A stretch of 64,000 nucleotides of DNA from Hymenobacter sp. HSC-4F20 (GCF_019599275.1 NZ_JAHZTD010000001.1:1984001-2048000); one strand, 5' to 3'. Shown: positions 8,874 through 18,492, counted from the first letter of the stretch. Made by a program: numbers and translations. The notes: generated by a model not told the origin, from the sequence alone.

Positions 8874-9866
8874 ATGCTAATCGAACAACTTATTCCCGCG
8901 CGCTTGCGCACCCGGCGGCTGGCCCGGCAGGTAGCCGCCCCGCCCCTGTCGTCGGGGCCCGCTGGCACTCCGGCCACCGACTACGGGCTGTTCTATCGGC
9001 TCTCATTTCAGTGGCTACGACACCTGCTGGTGCACGGGGCCATGCTGCTGGTGGGCGTGTTTTGCGCGGCCCTGGGGCTGAAAGCTTTTCTGCTTCCCAA
9101 CGGCTTTATCGACGGTGGCGTGACCGGTATTTCCCTCCTGGTGAGCCAAGTGACGGGCATTTCGTTGTCGGTGCTGATTGTGCTGATCAACATTCCCTTC
9201 ATTGTGCTGGGCTACTTCCAGATCGGGCCCAAATTCGCCCTGAAAACCCTGCTTACCATTCTGTCCCTGGCCGGGGTGCTGCTGGTAGTGTCGTTTCCTT
9301 CCCTGACCCAGGATAAGCTGCTGATTGCCGTGTTCGGGGGCTTTTTCCTGGGAGCAGGTGTGGGACTGGCCATGCGGGGCGGAGGCGTGCTCGATGGCAC
9401 CGAGATTCTGGCCCTCTACATCAGCAAGAAGCTGCCCGGCTCCATTGGGGATATAATCCTGGTTATCAATATTATTATCTTCGGGGTGGCGGCCTGGCTG
9501 CTTTCCGTGGAAACGGCCCTGTATTCTATTCTGGCCTATCTATCAGCGGCGAAAACCGTGGACTTCGTTATTGCTGGCATTGAGGAGTACACCGGCCTGA
9601 CCATACTTTCCACCCACAGCGAGGCCATCCGGCAGCTTATCACCGACAAGCTCCGCCGTGGGGCTACCGTGTATGAGTGCACGCGTGGCTTCGGCTCGCA
9701 CGGTCACCAGCACCTGCGCATTGAGGCCATCTTCACCGTTGTCACGCGCCTGGAGGTGATTCGCCTCACGGATGAGATCCGCAAAATCGACCCGCACGCC
9801 TTTATTGTGATGCAGTGCGTGAGCGATACGCGCGGGGGCCTGGTCAAGAAACGGCCGCTACACTAG
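8874..9866 (+). CDS. YitT family membrane protein (YitT + DUF2179)
   Basis: A 330-residue inner-membrane protein. After a 50-residue polar N-terminal extension come five or six hydrophobic helices with the characteristic loop AFLLPNGFIDGGVTGISLLV and the Gly-rich motif MRGGGVLDGTEILALYI. The soluble C-terminal domain (about 235-330) matches the DUF2179 pattern, with LTILSTHSEAIRQLI, ECTRGFGSHGHQHLRIEAIFTVV and DPHAFIVMQ. YitT proteins are widespread, of uncertain transport function. The N-terminal extension is longer than in the usual 280-residue members. The next gene starts 48 bp downstream on the same strand, so co-transcription is likely. Confidence 0.88.
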   Translation: MLIEQLIPARLRTRRLARQVAAPPLSSGPAGTPATDYGLFYRLSFQWLRHLLVHGAMLLVGVFCAALGLKAFLLPNGFIDGGVTGISLLVSQVTGISLSVLIVLINIPFIVLGYFQIGPKFALKTLLTILSLAGVLLVVSFPSLTQDKLLIAVFGGFFLGAGVGLAMRGGGVLDGTEILALYISKKLPGSIGDIILVINIIIFGVAAWLLSVETALYSILAYLSAAKTVDFVIAGIEEYTGLTILSTHSEAIRQLITDKLRRGATVYECTRGFGSHGHQHLRIEAIFTVVTRLEVIRLTDEIRKIDPHAFIVMQCVSDTRGGLVKKRPLH

Positions 9867-9914
9867 GTGCCCGGGCTGGTGGCACCGTCACTTGGATTAC
9901 TTAACAGCCGACCA

Positions 9915-12887
9915 ATGGATACGTGGCGACAGGTCTTGGGGGTGCGGGCGCGGGAGGCAACGTCGGTAGCGCTGTTTTTTCTGCATCACTTTCTGCTAGG
10001 GATGGGTACCATCCTGGTGTACGTGGTAGCCAATGTGCTACTGCTCGAACACCAGCCGGAGCGCACCCTACCCCTGGGCTACCTGCTGGGTGCGCTGGCT
10101 ATGCTGGGCGTTGGCCGGGTGTACGCCTACCTGGAGCACCGCTGGCCGCTGCCAACCCTAGCCCGACGGGGGCTGATGGGGGTGGTAGGTTGTACGGGGC
10201 TGCTGGCAGCCGTGGGGCTACTGGCAGACAACTCCCTACCCGTTGCGGTGGCTCTGATGGCCGCCTACCACCTGCTTTATCTGCTCACGAACCTGGAGCT
10301 CTGGAGTATGTCGGCGGTAGTGTTCGATGTGCCCCAGGAGCGGCACCGGGTCAGCCTCATCAGCTCCGCCGACCTGCCGGCCAAAGCCCTGGGGGCCGTG
10401 CTGGCCATTCTCGTGTGCGCCCGGGCCGAGTTGGGAGTCTTGTTACTGCTGGCTTTTGGGGCCTATCTGGGGGCCTTGTACACTCAGTATCTCACCTTTG
10501 GCTCGCAGGTGGTAGAAGCCCACCCGGCCCCGCGCCGGCCCAGCCCGCCCGGAGCCACTCCCCTGCCCAAGTGGCTGCTAGGCTATACTCCGCTGGTGGT
10601 ATGCCTGGGACTAAGCCTGTTTACGCTGGCCGCCGCGGGAACGGGCGCGGAGTACTTTTTCTTTGTCCACGTCAAGCAGAGGATGCTGAACCAGGCTACT
10701 GTGCTCCAGTATGTAGGGAGTGTACTGGCTTTCACCTACTTGCTGGCCATGCTGGGCAAGCTGCTGCTGCACCATGGCCTCACCTGGCTGGGGCTTCCTC
10801 GCACACTGCTGTTGCTGCCCGTGGCCGCGCTGGGTGGGGTAGTCCTTTTGGAGGGGTTGCGGCGGCTGGGTGTGGGGGCGGAAGGCCAGCTGGTGTATTT
10901 CTGCGGCCTGTACCTGGGGCTGGAAGTGCTGCGACGAGCCGCGTTCGAGCCCGTATTTCTGGTGCTGTTTTATTCTCTGTCTCCGGCGCGGCGCCTGCAG
11001 AGCCACGCGCTGGCAAAAGGCATATGCGAGCCCTTGGGCATGGGCCTGGCCGGCCTCTTGCTGCTGGCCATGCAGGCCAGGCCCAGCGCGAACCAATGGG
11101 TAGCCTTTGCCTGGATGGGGGCGCTGCTGCTCACGGCGGCCCTGCTGCTGCGCCGCGCTCACCATTACTACCTGGCCGAGCAAAAAACCGGGCTTAGTAT
11201 CGGCGAGTCGCTGGATTGGTCGGAGCAGGCTCTCCCCACCGAAGCGGCCCCAGGTACCTCCACTACACCACTTACCGCCGAAACGGCGCTGCACGACCCT
11301 AGCCTGGCCGTGCGGCAGCAGGCCATCCGCGCGCTGCTTACGGCCGAACTCCCTTCTCCTGCCGCTGCCGCCAGCCTCCGGCAGCTAGCAGCCTCTGACA
11401 ACGCCGAGCAGCGCCAGGCTGCTTTGGCGTTGCTCGGGTTGCTACCCCCCGCCCAGCAAGTAACACTGCTGCGCACCTGCCTGCGCAGCCTGGAGCCAGA
11501 CCTGACGAAAGCCGCCGTTGCCGCGGCGGCTCAGCATCCCACTCCCGAGGTGCTGGGCGTGCTGCTGAGCTTGCTGGAAGAAAAGGCCGCCCGAAAGCCG
11601 GCCGCCGATGCCTTGGTACGCATGGGTAACGCCGCGCTACCGGCCCTGGAAGCCGCCTTGCAGCGCCAAACCAACTATCCTCTGCTGCGCCGGCTGGCCG
11701 CCGTGTGCGCCCGCCTGGCTACCCCAGCCAGCCGTCGGGTATTACTCATTCTGGCCCAGCAGCCTACTCTTAGCCGCCGCGCCGCGGCCCTGCAGGCCCT
11801 GAGCCGCTTTGACTCGGTAGCGGCCGATGCTCCGCTGTTTCAGCACCTGATGCAAAAGGAAATGCGCCTGGCTCAGCAGCTGCTGCACGGCATGCTGGGC
11901 GCTAACGTAGAGCTGCGCTCCTGCCTGAAATATGAGCTGACGAAAGTGCAACAGCGCCTGTTCGGGCTGCTGCTGCAACTCTACGACCGTCAGCCCATCC
12001 TCCAGGCCCAGCGCGGCATTGCCCGCACCAGCCAGGAGCATCAGGTAAGCGCGCTGGAAATCCTGGACAACCTGATTCCGCGCCCCCTCTATCAGGGCTT
12101 GCAGGCCTTGGCGGAAAGCGGCCGGCTTTCTAAAAAAGTCCAGACCTTCGACCAGCTGCTGGGACCGGTGCCGCCGGAATCCGTTCTAACTACTATTCTG
12201 CACCGGGGCGAGGAAGTGTTTGCCCCCTGGACCCTGAGCGTGGCCCTGCGCCAGTGGCAGCCTACCCCCGCCACCGTGGGTTTGCTGCATACGTACCTGC
12301 ACTCAGCCCAGCCGCTGGTGCGGGAAAGTGCCGAGGGTGTGCTGGCACTGCTGCCCGCCCGCTATCCGATAGTATTCGAGCAGTGGCGCAGCCTCTACCC
12401 TACCCCCGAGAGTGCCCCCAGCCCGCCGCCCCCAACCCATATAGCGGCCATGGACCGGCTGCTGCTGCTGCGCCGTACCTCCCTGTTTGCCCAAACGCCC
12501 GAGAACGTGCTCAGCAGCATTGTGCCCATCATGAAGGAAGTAGTTTTCCCCGACCAGCACGCCATTTTTGCCAAGGGCGACTTGGGTGTCTCCCTGTTTA
12601 TTATCTACACGGGGGAGGTAGGCATTTTCACCGGTGACCATCAACTGGCTACGTGCCGCGAGGGCGACTTTTTCGGGGAGCTGGCCCTACTCGACGCCGA
12701 GCCCCGCTCGGCCTCCGCCGTGGCCCACGGCCCCATCGTGGCCTTCCGCCTTGACCAGGAAGATTTCTACGACGTGATGGAAGAATGTCCCGAAGTACTC
12801 CAGAACATCCTGCGCGTGCTCTGCCAGCGCCTGCGCCAGCAAAACGAGGAACTCAAAACCCTGGCGCGGGGAGCAGGGGTAAGGTAG
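9915..12887 (+). CDS. Transporter-HEAT repeat-cyclic nucleotide binding domain fusion
   Basis: A 990-residue three-part protein. Residues 1-420 hold about twelve hydrophobic helices resembling MFS or ATP/ADP-translocase-like carriers, with MDTWRQVLGVRAREATSVALFF at the N-terminus. Residues 440-800 are an Ala/Leu-rich helical solenoid with repeated HEAT-like units (HDPSLAVRQQAIRALL, AALALLGLLPPAQQ, ALPALEAAL). The C-terminal 130 residues form a CRP-type cyclic-nucleotide-binding domain: FAKGDLGVSLFIIYTGEVGIF and the phosphate-binding cassette GDFFGELALLDAEPRSASA, with Glu and Arg in place for cNMP. No DNA-binding helix-turn-helix follows. The ATG at 9915 was chosen over an in-frame GTG at 9867. 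A nucleotide-gated carrier is the natural reading but unproven. Confidence 0.88.
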   Translation: MDTWRQVLGVRAREATSVALFFLHHFLLGMGTILVYVVANVLLLEHQPERTLPLGYLLGALAMLGVGRVYAYLEHRWPLPTLARRGLMGVVGCTGLLAAVGLLADNSLPVAVALMAAYHLLYLLTNLELWSMSAVVFDVPQERHRVSLISSADLPAKALGAVLAILVCARAELGVLLLLAFGAYLGALYTQYLTFGSQVVEAHPAPRRPSPPGATPLPKWLLGYTPLVVCLGLSLFTLAAAGTGAEYFFFVHVKQRMLNQATVLQYVGSVLAFTYLLAMLGKLLLHHGLTWLGLPRTLLLLPVAALGGVVLLEGLRRLGVGAEGQLVYFCGLYLGLEVLRRAAFEPVFLVLFYSLSPARRLQSHALAKGICEPLGMGLAGLLLLAMQARPSANQWVAFAWMGALLLTAALLLRRAHHYYLAEQKTGLSIGESLDWSEQALPTEAAPGTSTTPLTAETALHDPSLAVRQQAIRALLTAELPSPAAAASLRQLAASDNAEQRQAALALLGLLPPAQQVTLLRTCLRSLEPDLTKAAVAAAAQHPTPEVLGVLLSLLEEKAARKPAADALVRMGNAALPALEAALQRQTNYPLLRRLAAVCARLATPASRRVLLILAQQPTLSRRAAALQALSRFDSVAADAPLFQHLMQKEMRLAQQLLHGMLGANVELRSCLKYELTKVQQRLFGLLLQLYDRQPILQAQRGIARTSQEHQVSALEILDNLIPRPLYQGLQALAESGRLSKKVQTFDQLLGPVPPESVLTTILHRGEEVFAPWTLSVALRQWQPTPATVGLLHTYLHSAQPLVRESAEGVLALLPARYPIVFEQWRSLYPTPESAPSPPPPTHIAAMDRLLLLRRTSLFAQTPENVLSSIVPIMKEVVFPDQHAIFAKGDLGVSLFIIYTGEVGIFTGDHQLATCREGDFFGELALLDAEPRSASAVAHGPIVAFRLDQEDFYDVMEECPEVLQNILRVLCQRLRQQNEELKTLARGAGVR

Positions 12888-13233
12888 TAAGTACAATCAG
12901 AATCTGGCTGGGGCGGGCCCGTAACTGCAGGCACTGGGCCCGGTTCACGGTGTCCCTGATAATGGGGAAGTACAACTGCTTCGGGGCAACTGAGCCCATA
13001 GCGCCGGTTATTACTCCGTTAGTGTCTACCCCAATTGCCACGCTGAACTGGTCGCCAAGGCCCTGCGGCGCGGGCAGCACAGGAAGACGGAGCGCGCCGC
13101 GCACGGCCAGGGCTGCGTCACTGGCGTGGGCGAGGCACTACTCGCCCCGGAACACGGTCCGCACGGTGGCGGTTGGCTCCCAGGAGGGCAAGTACCGTGA
13201 GTTTACCAGTCGGCCGCCCGCGTCACACCTCTA
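12853..13233 (-). pseudogene. Possible decayed reading frame, unknown family
   Basis: On the minus strand a frame runs from a stop at 13233 to the stop at 12853, interrupted by one in-frame TAG at 13140-13138. Both halves read like protein (…SRYLPSWEPTATVRTVFRG before the stop; QFSVAIGVDTNGVITGAMGS after it). The downstream end overlaps the plus-strand gene end by about 35 bp. The rest of the gap up to 13477 shows nothing recognisable. This may be chance; a comparison with relatives would decide. Confidence 0.25.
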
Positions 13234-13477
13234 GCATGTGGTATCAATTGCCTCGAATACGGTTTGGCCGAGGCGGGCATGCCAGCCGGCTAATACCAGG
13301 TAGTAACGCAATATTTTGAGTAAGATGCTCCGCCGCGGCAGCAGGTTCTACAGCGCTACTCATACGCCCTGTAACCGGGCATACATCCTAATGGCAAGCT
13401 CCTGCGTATATAGCGGCAGCCCGGCCCACCGCGGCGGGTACCTCTCTCTGCTTCCCACTCCAACTCTCTTGCACGCA

Positions 13478-14203
13478 ATGAACAAGTATTTGCTCTCAAC
13501 CCTGGCTCTGGCCTTCACGTTCAGCACGGGCTCGGCCCTGGCGCAGGGAAAAATGAAAACCAAGTCGGACGACGAAAAAACCAAAACCAAAGAAGCCGGC
13601 ATGACCACCAAAACCAAGGTGGGCGACGACGGTAAAGTCAAAGTAAAAGGCGAGTCGGAAGACGGCGCCAAGCTGAAGGCCACCACCAAACCCCGTAAAG
13701 GCAAGGACATGAAGGACATGACCATGTCGTCGGGCAGCGCGGGGGTATTGGTAGGTGGGGCCATGATGACGCCCGACAAGGACATCGTAGATAACGCCGT
13801 GAATTCGACGGACCACACGACCCTGGTAGCCGCCGTGAAAGGTGCCGGACTGGTAGAGACGCTGAAGGGCGGCGGCCCGTTCACGGTATTCGCCCCCACC
13901 AACGCGGCCTTCGATAAGCTACCCTCGGGCACGGTGAACACCCTGATGATGCCCGAAAACAAGCAGAAGCTCACCACTATTCTCACCTACCACGTAGTGC
14001 CCGGCCGCCTGCTGGCCGCCGACCTGAAGGACGGCCAAACGCTGACTACCGTAGAGGGCGAAACCCTGACCGTGCACCGCATGGGCGACACGGTGATGCT
14101 CCACGATGCCAAGGGTGGCATGGCCAACGTAACCATCCCGAACGTGGTGTCGAAAAACGGCGTGACTCACGTAATTGACACCGTGCTGATGCCCACTAAA
14201 TAA
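13478..14203 (+). CDS. Secreted fasciclin (FAS1) domain protein
   Basis: A 241-residue exported protein. The start is the ATG at 13478, which gives a clean signal peptide (MNKYLLSTLALAFTFSTGSALAQ). Residues 24-95 are an extremely charged Lys/Asp/Thr-rich linker (KMKTKSDDEKTKTKEAG...), probably unstructured. A single FAS1 domain fills about 105-241, with the H1-like segment TLVAAVKGAGLVETLKGGGPFTVFAPTNAAFDKL, the YHVVPGRLL motif and the terminal NGVTHVIDTVLMP. FAS1 domains mediate adhesion. It is monocistronic with its own terminator. Confidence 0.92.
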   Translation: MNKYLLSTLALAFTFSTGSALAQGKMKTKSDDEKTKTKEAGMTTKTKVGDDGKVKVKGESEDGAKLKATTKPRKGKDMKDMTMSSGSAGVLVGGAMMTPDKDIVDNAVNSTDHTTLVAAVKGAGLVETLKGGGPFTVFAPTNAAFDKLPSGTVNTLMMPENKQKLTTILTYHVVPGRLLAADLKDGQTLTTVEGETLTVHRMGDTVMLHDAKGGMANVTIPNVVSKNGVTHVIDTVLMPTK

Positions 14204-14223
14204 GCGCTAATGAGCACTCTACG

Positions 14224-14260
14224 AAAAGGCCGGCTCCTGCTCCAGGGGCCGGCCTTTTTG
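14224..14260 (+). terminator. Terminator of the fasciclin gene
   Basis: The GC-rich stem (AAAAGGCCGGC with GCCGGCCTTTTT) and U-run begin 21 bp after the stop at 14203. Confidence 0.85.
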
Positions 14261-14403
14261 TGGTTTTCCGCCTTACCTGGCGGCTGTCATTACGCGTTAC
14301 GGAATTGTTACCAAACGCCGGCTGACGCCCTGTAAGCCTGCTGGTACGGGTAGGATTTAGGACCTTTGAGTTCCTCCTTGTCATTTACACACCCTTGCTC
14401 CTT

Positions 14404-16728
14404 ATGAAACATCTCTTCTCCTACCTTCTGGGCCTGGCGCTGAGTGTAAGCGCTGCCGTGGCCCAAACCCTGCCGCCGGCCCCACCCATTGCCTTGCAGG
14501 GCAACGATCTAAAAGCCTGGCTGCGACAGAACTGGTACGACGGCAAACGTATTGAGCTGAGCTACAACGTGGCCCGGGGCAAGATGTACAACTACGTGGA
14601 TAACCAGGACGGCAAAGTGGTGTGCGTGTACTCCGGCTACACTGAAAACACGCCCCTGGACTCCAGCAACACCAGCCCCGGGGTAGTCACGCGCATCAAC
14701 TGCGAGCATACTGTGCCGCAGTCGTGGTTTAACGAGGTAGTGCGTATGCGCTCCGACATTCACCACCTGTTCCCGACCTACGACACCTGGAACAGCAACC
14801 GCGGCTCCGACCCGTTTGCGGAAATTCCGGATGCCCAGACGCGCCTCTGGATGCGCAACAACCAGAGCCAGACAACGATTCCGGCCACCAGCATCAACGA
14901 GTACAGCGAGGACACCGACACGCAGTTCGAGCCCCGCGAAGACCACAAGGGCAACCTAGCCCGGGCTATTTTCTACTTCTACACCATGCACCAGAACGAA
15001 AAGTTTGATGCGGGCAAGGAAGTCATTACGGCCGCCGCCGACCTGCAGACCCTCTACGCCTGGCACCTGGCCGACCCAGTGGACGCCCGCGAGCGGGAGC
15101 GGAACCGCCGCACGGCCAAAAGCCAGGGCAACTTCAACCCCTACGTTGCCTACCCCGGACTTGTGGCCCGTGCCTGGGGCTTCCCGGTGCCGCCCACGTT
15201 CTTCTTTGCGGCTGCCCGCGGCAGTGCCCCAGAAGGCGCCAGCGGTACCAGCACCTACTCAGCTACCGTTTCCGTGTCGCCGGCTCCTACTACCCCGCTC
15301 ACCGTGGAGGTAGTGCTTGACGCCGCTTCTTCCACCGCCTCGCCCGGGCAGGACTTCACCTTCGCGCCCCAGACCCTGACGTTTGCGGCAGGACAAACTT
15401 CCCAGACTGTTACCGTTACGCTCACCGGCGACGCCCAGCCTGAGGCTGATGAAACGGTAGTCCTGAGCCTGCGCAACCCCGCCACTGGCGGGGAGGTAGG
15501 CGGCCCCAACACCCACGAGCTGACGATTACCAACGACGATGGTCCGGCCCCGACTCTGGCCTTTACTACGGCCACCGGCACTATGCTGGAGGGCGACGCG
15601 GGCACGAGCAGTACTTACACGGTAAGCGTCATGCTCAGCGGCAGCGCCCCCACTGCCGATGTCACCATTCCGGTTTCGGTAAGCACGGCCGGCACCACTG
15701 CCACCAGCCCCGCCGATTATACGCTGAGCACGACTTCGTTGACCTTCACGGCCGGGCAGGCCACCCAGACCCGCACGGTTAGCGTAACTGTGGCCGGTGA
15801 CGCCCAACCCGAGCCGAACGAAACCGTGCGCTTAGTCCTGGGCGCACCCACTACCGGCGGAGCCGTGCTGGGCGCCCCCGCTACCCACTTGCTCACCATC
15901 CAAAACGACGACCAGGCCCCGGTAGGCTCGCCCTGCACCGACTTGTTCTTCTCGCAGTACGTGGAAAGCGCAGCCGGCAACACGAAGGTGCTGGAAATCT
16001 ATAACCCCTCGCCCGCTTCTATCGATTTGTCCGGCATTCAGGTGCGCCTCTACCCTAGCGGCTCCACGGCGGCCTCGCAAACGGCTACCCTCACCGGTAC
16101 GCTGGCTCCCGGCGACGTGTACGTAATTGCCAACACGGGCGTCACGGCCTCCAGCGTGCAGGCCCAAACCGACTTGCAGTCGGCTGTATGCTTTTTCAAT
16201 GGTCCCCACTCCATCGGGCTGTTTGATGGCTCCGATACGCTCGACGTAATTGGCGTAATCGGGCAGGCTCCGGCGGGCGGCGCCTGGAGCGTAACGGGTG
16301 GCTCTACCAAGGACAACACGTTGGTACGCAAACCTACCGTAAGCCGGGGCAATACGCGCTGGTCAGTGGCAGCGGAAGGCTGGCAGGCCCTCGGCACCGA
16401 CGTGTACACGGGCGTAGGCAGCCACAGCAGCACCTGTACCACCATCACGTCGGCCGGTGCTGCCGCTACTTCCGCCCCTGGGCTGGAGGTGTTCCCGAAT
16501 CCGGCCACGGGTAGCGTGTACCTGCGCCTGCCACAGGTACGCGGACAGCAAAAGGCGACCATTGCCCTTTACAACGCCCTGGGCCAGCGAGTACTCAGCC
16601 GCACCCACCTGGTAAGCGCCACCGAAACAACTACCCTTGATGTTCACTCCTTGGCTCAGGGTCTGTACTCGGTGCGCGTGGAGGTAGATGGCGTACGCTA
16701 TACCAGCCGCGTAGTGGTGCAGCCCTAG
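14404..16728 (+). CDS. Secreted endonuclease I with Calx-beta, lamin-tail and T9SS domains
   Basis: A 774-residue exported nuclease; the ATG at 14404 is preferred because it starts the signal peptide (MKHLFSYLLGLALSVSAAVAQ). Residues 40-250 match endonuclease I (EndA/NucM type, a periplasmic or secreted nonspecific DNase): INCEHTVPQSWFN with His102, RSDIHHLFPTYDTWNSNRGS, and later NLARAIFYFYTMH. Two Calx-beta repeats follow (about 270-380 and 385-505, each ending in LTITNDD or LTIQNDD). Next comes a lamin-tail-like domain (CTDLFFSQYVESAAGNTKVLEIYNPS, about 515-680). The end is a type IX sorting domain (LEVFPNPATGSVYLRL to RVVVQP). It probably degrades extracellular DNA at the cell surface. 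A terminator follows. Confidence 0.92.
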   Translation: MKHLFSYLLGLALSVSAAVAQTLPPAPPIALQGNDLKAWLRQNWYDGKRIELSYNVARGKMYNYVDNQDGKVVCVYSGYTENTPLDSSNTSPGVVTRINCEHTVPQSWFNEVVRMRSDIHHLFPTYDTWNSNRGSDPFAEIPDAQTRLWMRNNQSQTTIPATSINEYSEDTDTQFEPREDHKGNLARAIFYFYTMHQNEKFDAGKEVITAAADLQTLYAWHLADPVDARERERNRRTAKSQGNFNPYVAYPGLVARAWGFPVPPTFFFAAARGSAPEGASGTSTYSATVSVSPAPTTPLTVEVVLDAASSTASPGQDFTFAPQTLTFAAGQTSQTVTVTLTGDAQPEADETVVLSLRNPATGGEVGGPNTHELTITNDDGPAPTLAFTTATGTMLEGDAGTSSTYTVSVMLSGSAPTADVTIPVSVSTAGTTATSPADYTLSTTSLTFTAGQATQTRTVSVTVAGDAQPEPNETVRLVLGAPTTGGAVLGAPATHLLTIQNDDQAPVGSPCTDLFFSQYVESAAGNTKVLEIYNPSPASIDLSGIQVRLYPSGSTAASQTATLTGTLAPGDVYVIANTGVTASSVQAQTDLQSAVCFFNGPHSIGLFDGSDTLDVIGVIGQAPAGGAWSVTGGSTKDNTLVRKPTVSRGNTRWSVAAEGWQALGTDVYTGVGSHSSTCTTITSAGAAATSAPGLEVFPNPATGSVYLRLPQVRGQQKATIALYNALGQRVLSRTHLVSATETTTLDVHSLAQGLYSVRVEVDGVRYTSRVVVQP

Positions 16729-16756
16729 CCCTCAACCAGCCACCTGCTCCTCACAC

Positions 16757-16806
16757 AAAGTCCACCCTCCAGCACCGCCCGTCAGCGGTAATGGAGGGTG
16801 GACTTT
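16757..16806 (+). terminator. Terminator of the endonuclease gene
   Basis: A perfect 15-bp stem (16757-16771 with 16792-16806) ends in TTT and lies about 30 bp after the stop at 16728. Confidence 0.8.
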
Positions 16807-16841
16807 CTCGTAGAAGGCCGGCTGCTGAGGCCTCAAACGCG

Positions 16842-16872
16842 AAACGGCCCGCCTTGCAGTGCGGGCCGTTTT
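16842..16872 (-). terminator. Terminator on the side of the minus-strand stress gene
   Basis: An 11-bp GC-rich stem (16842-16852 with 16861-16871) flanked by A- and T-runs. Its position before the minus-strand stop at 16944 fits termination of that gene; it may work in both directions. Confidence 0.7.
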
Positions 16873-16943
16873 ACGGGTACTAACATGCGGGTAGTATCAC
16901 TCACGTTGTATGCTCACTCGGTAAATAACAGAGCAGAGTGGCC

Positions 16944-17831
16944 TCACACCTCCGATATAGTCAGAACGGGAATGTGACTGTGAGCCAGCAGCCCCGCCGT
17001 TACACTTTGCAGAAACTGCTCCCCGGGATAGGTGCGTGGCCGGGTCACGAATGACAGCAGATCAGCCCGGTAGCGGGCGGCGGCGTGCCGAATTCCTTGC
17101 TCAATGCTGGGGTGCCGGGTGGAGGCCACGGTGTGGGCAACGCCTTCGAGTAAGCCCGTTTGGCGTACCTGCGTTGCTATTTCCTCCATCTTGGGGGATG
17201 CCTCACCGGTGTACACATGAATGCCTACTACCTCCGGAATACTGCGGGTAAGGAGCAGATCAACATCGCTGGGCAGATGGCCCAGCAGGAGCGGATGTTG
17301 TGCGTGTGTTAGCTGAGCCAGCAGACCTGGAATAGTTTGGGCAGCCTGCGGCAGCCGCACGGCGCGGCGGTCGGTGTCCAGCACAATACGGCGCGGCACC
17401 GGCCCGGCCCGGAAAGTACGGGGTACTACCAGCAGGGGCTGCGCCAGGTGCCGTACTAGGTGCAGCGCCGTGCTCTGGCGGGCCGAGGCCATGGATTTCG
17501 CGGGGTTGGCGTTGCCGACTACCAGTACGTGCCCGGTAGCATCCGCCAGCAAGTCGGTAAAGCGGCTGATAGGATCCGTGAGCAGCAGTTCCCAGGTGCA
17601 CGGCACTTCGGCGGCTACTTGCGCGGCTAAACGCGTCAGTTCTTGCACCACCGCCGGGCCGGCTAGCTCCTGGCTGGCCGGGCTGAAATAGGCGTGGTGC
17701 TCGCCGGCTGCTTCCGGCGGCACATGCCAAATCCGCACTTGGCCACCCACGTGTCGGGCCACTACCACGGCATACTGCAACGCATTGGTTGCCGTAGCCG
17801 AGAAGTCCGTCAGGACGTGGAAAGTGAACAT
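16944..17831 (-). CDS. Tandem universal stress protein
   Basis: A 295-residue cytoplasmic protein made of two UspA-like alpha/beta units. The first starts at FHVLTDFSATATNALQYAVVVA and ends near HLAQPLLVVP; the second ends with LLAHSHIPVLTIS. The ATP-binding signature G-x2-G-x9-G-S/T is not intact in either half (VVGNANPAKSMASARQS in the first), so ATP binding is doubtful. Double-domain Usps of this length are typical of Bacteroidota stress clusters. It faces a GNAT gene on the same strand 240 bp away and a second double Usp at 19654, which together suggest a general-stress island. Confidence 0.88.
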   Translation of the reverse strand: MFTFHVLTDFSATATNALQYAVVVARHVGGQVRIWHVPPEAAGEHHAYFSPASQELAGPAVVQELTRLAAQVAAEVPCTWELLLTDPISRFTDLLADATGHVLVVGNANPAKSMASARQSTALHLVRHLAQPLLVVPRTFRAGPVPRRIVLDTDRRAVRLPQAAQTIPGLLAQLTHAQHPLLLGHLPSDVDLLLTRSIPEVVGIHVYTGEASPKMEEIATQVRQTGLLEGVAHTVASTRHPSIEQGIRHAAARYRADLLSFVTRPRTYPGEQFLQSVTAGLLAHSHIPVLTISEV

Positions 17832-18074
17832 AGAGGTAGCAACTGATGGAAACAGTAAACTCTTTCAGGGAAAGATACTGCGTTCCATAGTAGCAAAAAT
17901 TAATACTACATTAAAAACGTCTTATACTCAGTTATTTCTAGCTGAACTATGAAAACGGTTCTTGGTAGTAAGGTAAGGTAGCGGAAGCCATGACGTCTGG
18001 GCTCTGACTACTTAAGTGGGTTACTACGCCAAAAAGCTGCTGGGCCCTTATTCGCCCTAGTCGACAGGCGCAGT

Positions 18075-18362
18075 CTAAGCTTTTTGGGCCCGCAGCTCGT
18101 GGTATTCAGGGTGCTGCTCCATAAAGTGACGCATGAACTGGCAGCTGGTCTGTACTTTCAGGTGCTGTTGGCGGGCGTAGGCCAGGCCGGCCCGGGCCAG
18201 CTCTTCAGCTAGGCCCTGTCCTCGCAGCTCCTCGTCCACGAAGGTGTGAGTGAAATCGATAACTTCTTGTTCTGGAAAGCTATACGCCAGCTCAGCGGTG
18301 TAGCCGTCGCGAACTAGGGTGAATTCCTGATCGGCAGCGTTGTGGGTTACGGAAACAGTCAT
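18075..18362 (-). CDS. Small GNAT-fold N-acetyltransferase (YjdJ type)
   Basis: A 95-residue protein from the ATG at 18362; the longer upstream frame lacks family similarity. It matches the short single-domain GNAT group: EFTLVRDGYTAELAYSF, then DFTHTFVDEELRGQGLAEELARAGLAYARQQHLKV, where RGQGLAEEL is the acetyl-CoA pyrophosphate-binding loop, and a C-terminal CQFMRHFMEQHPEYHEL. In this family the Cys and the YxxL tail are conserved. These enzymes are acyl-CoA dependent but their substrates are mostly unknown. It is divergent from the hydrophilic protein gene at 18493. Confidence 0.88.
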   Translation of the reverse strand: MTVSVTHNAADQEFTLVRDGYTAELAYSFPEQEVIDFTHTFVDEELRGQGLAEELARAGLAYARQQHLKVQTSCQFMRHFMEQHPEYHELRAQKA

Positions 18363-18492
18363 GAGAAGTGCAAAGCAATAAACCAACAGTGGCAACGGTC
18401 CGGCAAGGACCGCCATTTCTTGCGCGTTTACGTAAGAGAAGCAGCACCGGCCACCCGAGGCCTGTTTTCCTCCCACTTCTCTCCTACGCCCT

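Noticed and set aside
9923..11197. A 424-codon frame in another phase of the transporter fusion gene
   Set aside because: Gly/Ala/Pro/Arg-rich translation without motifs; the carrier helices are in the frame starting at 9915.
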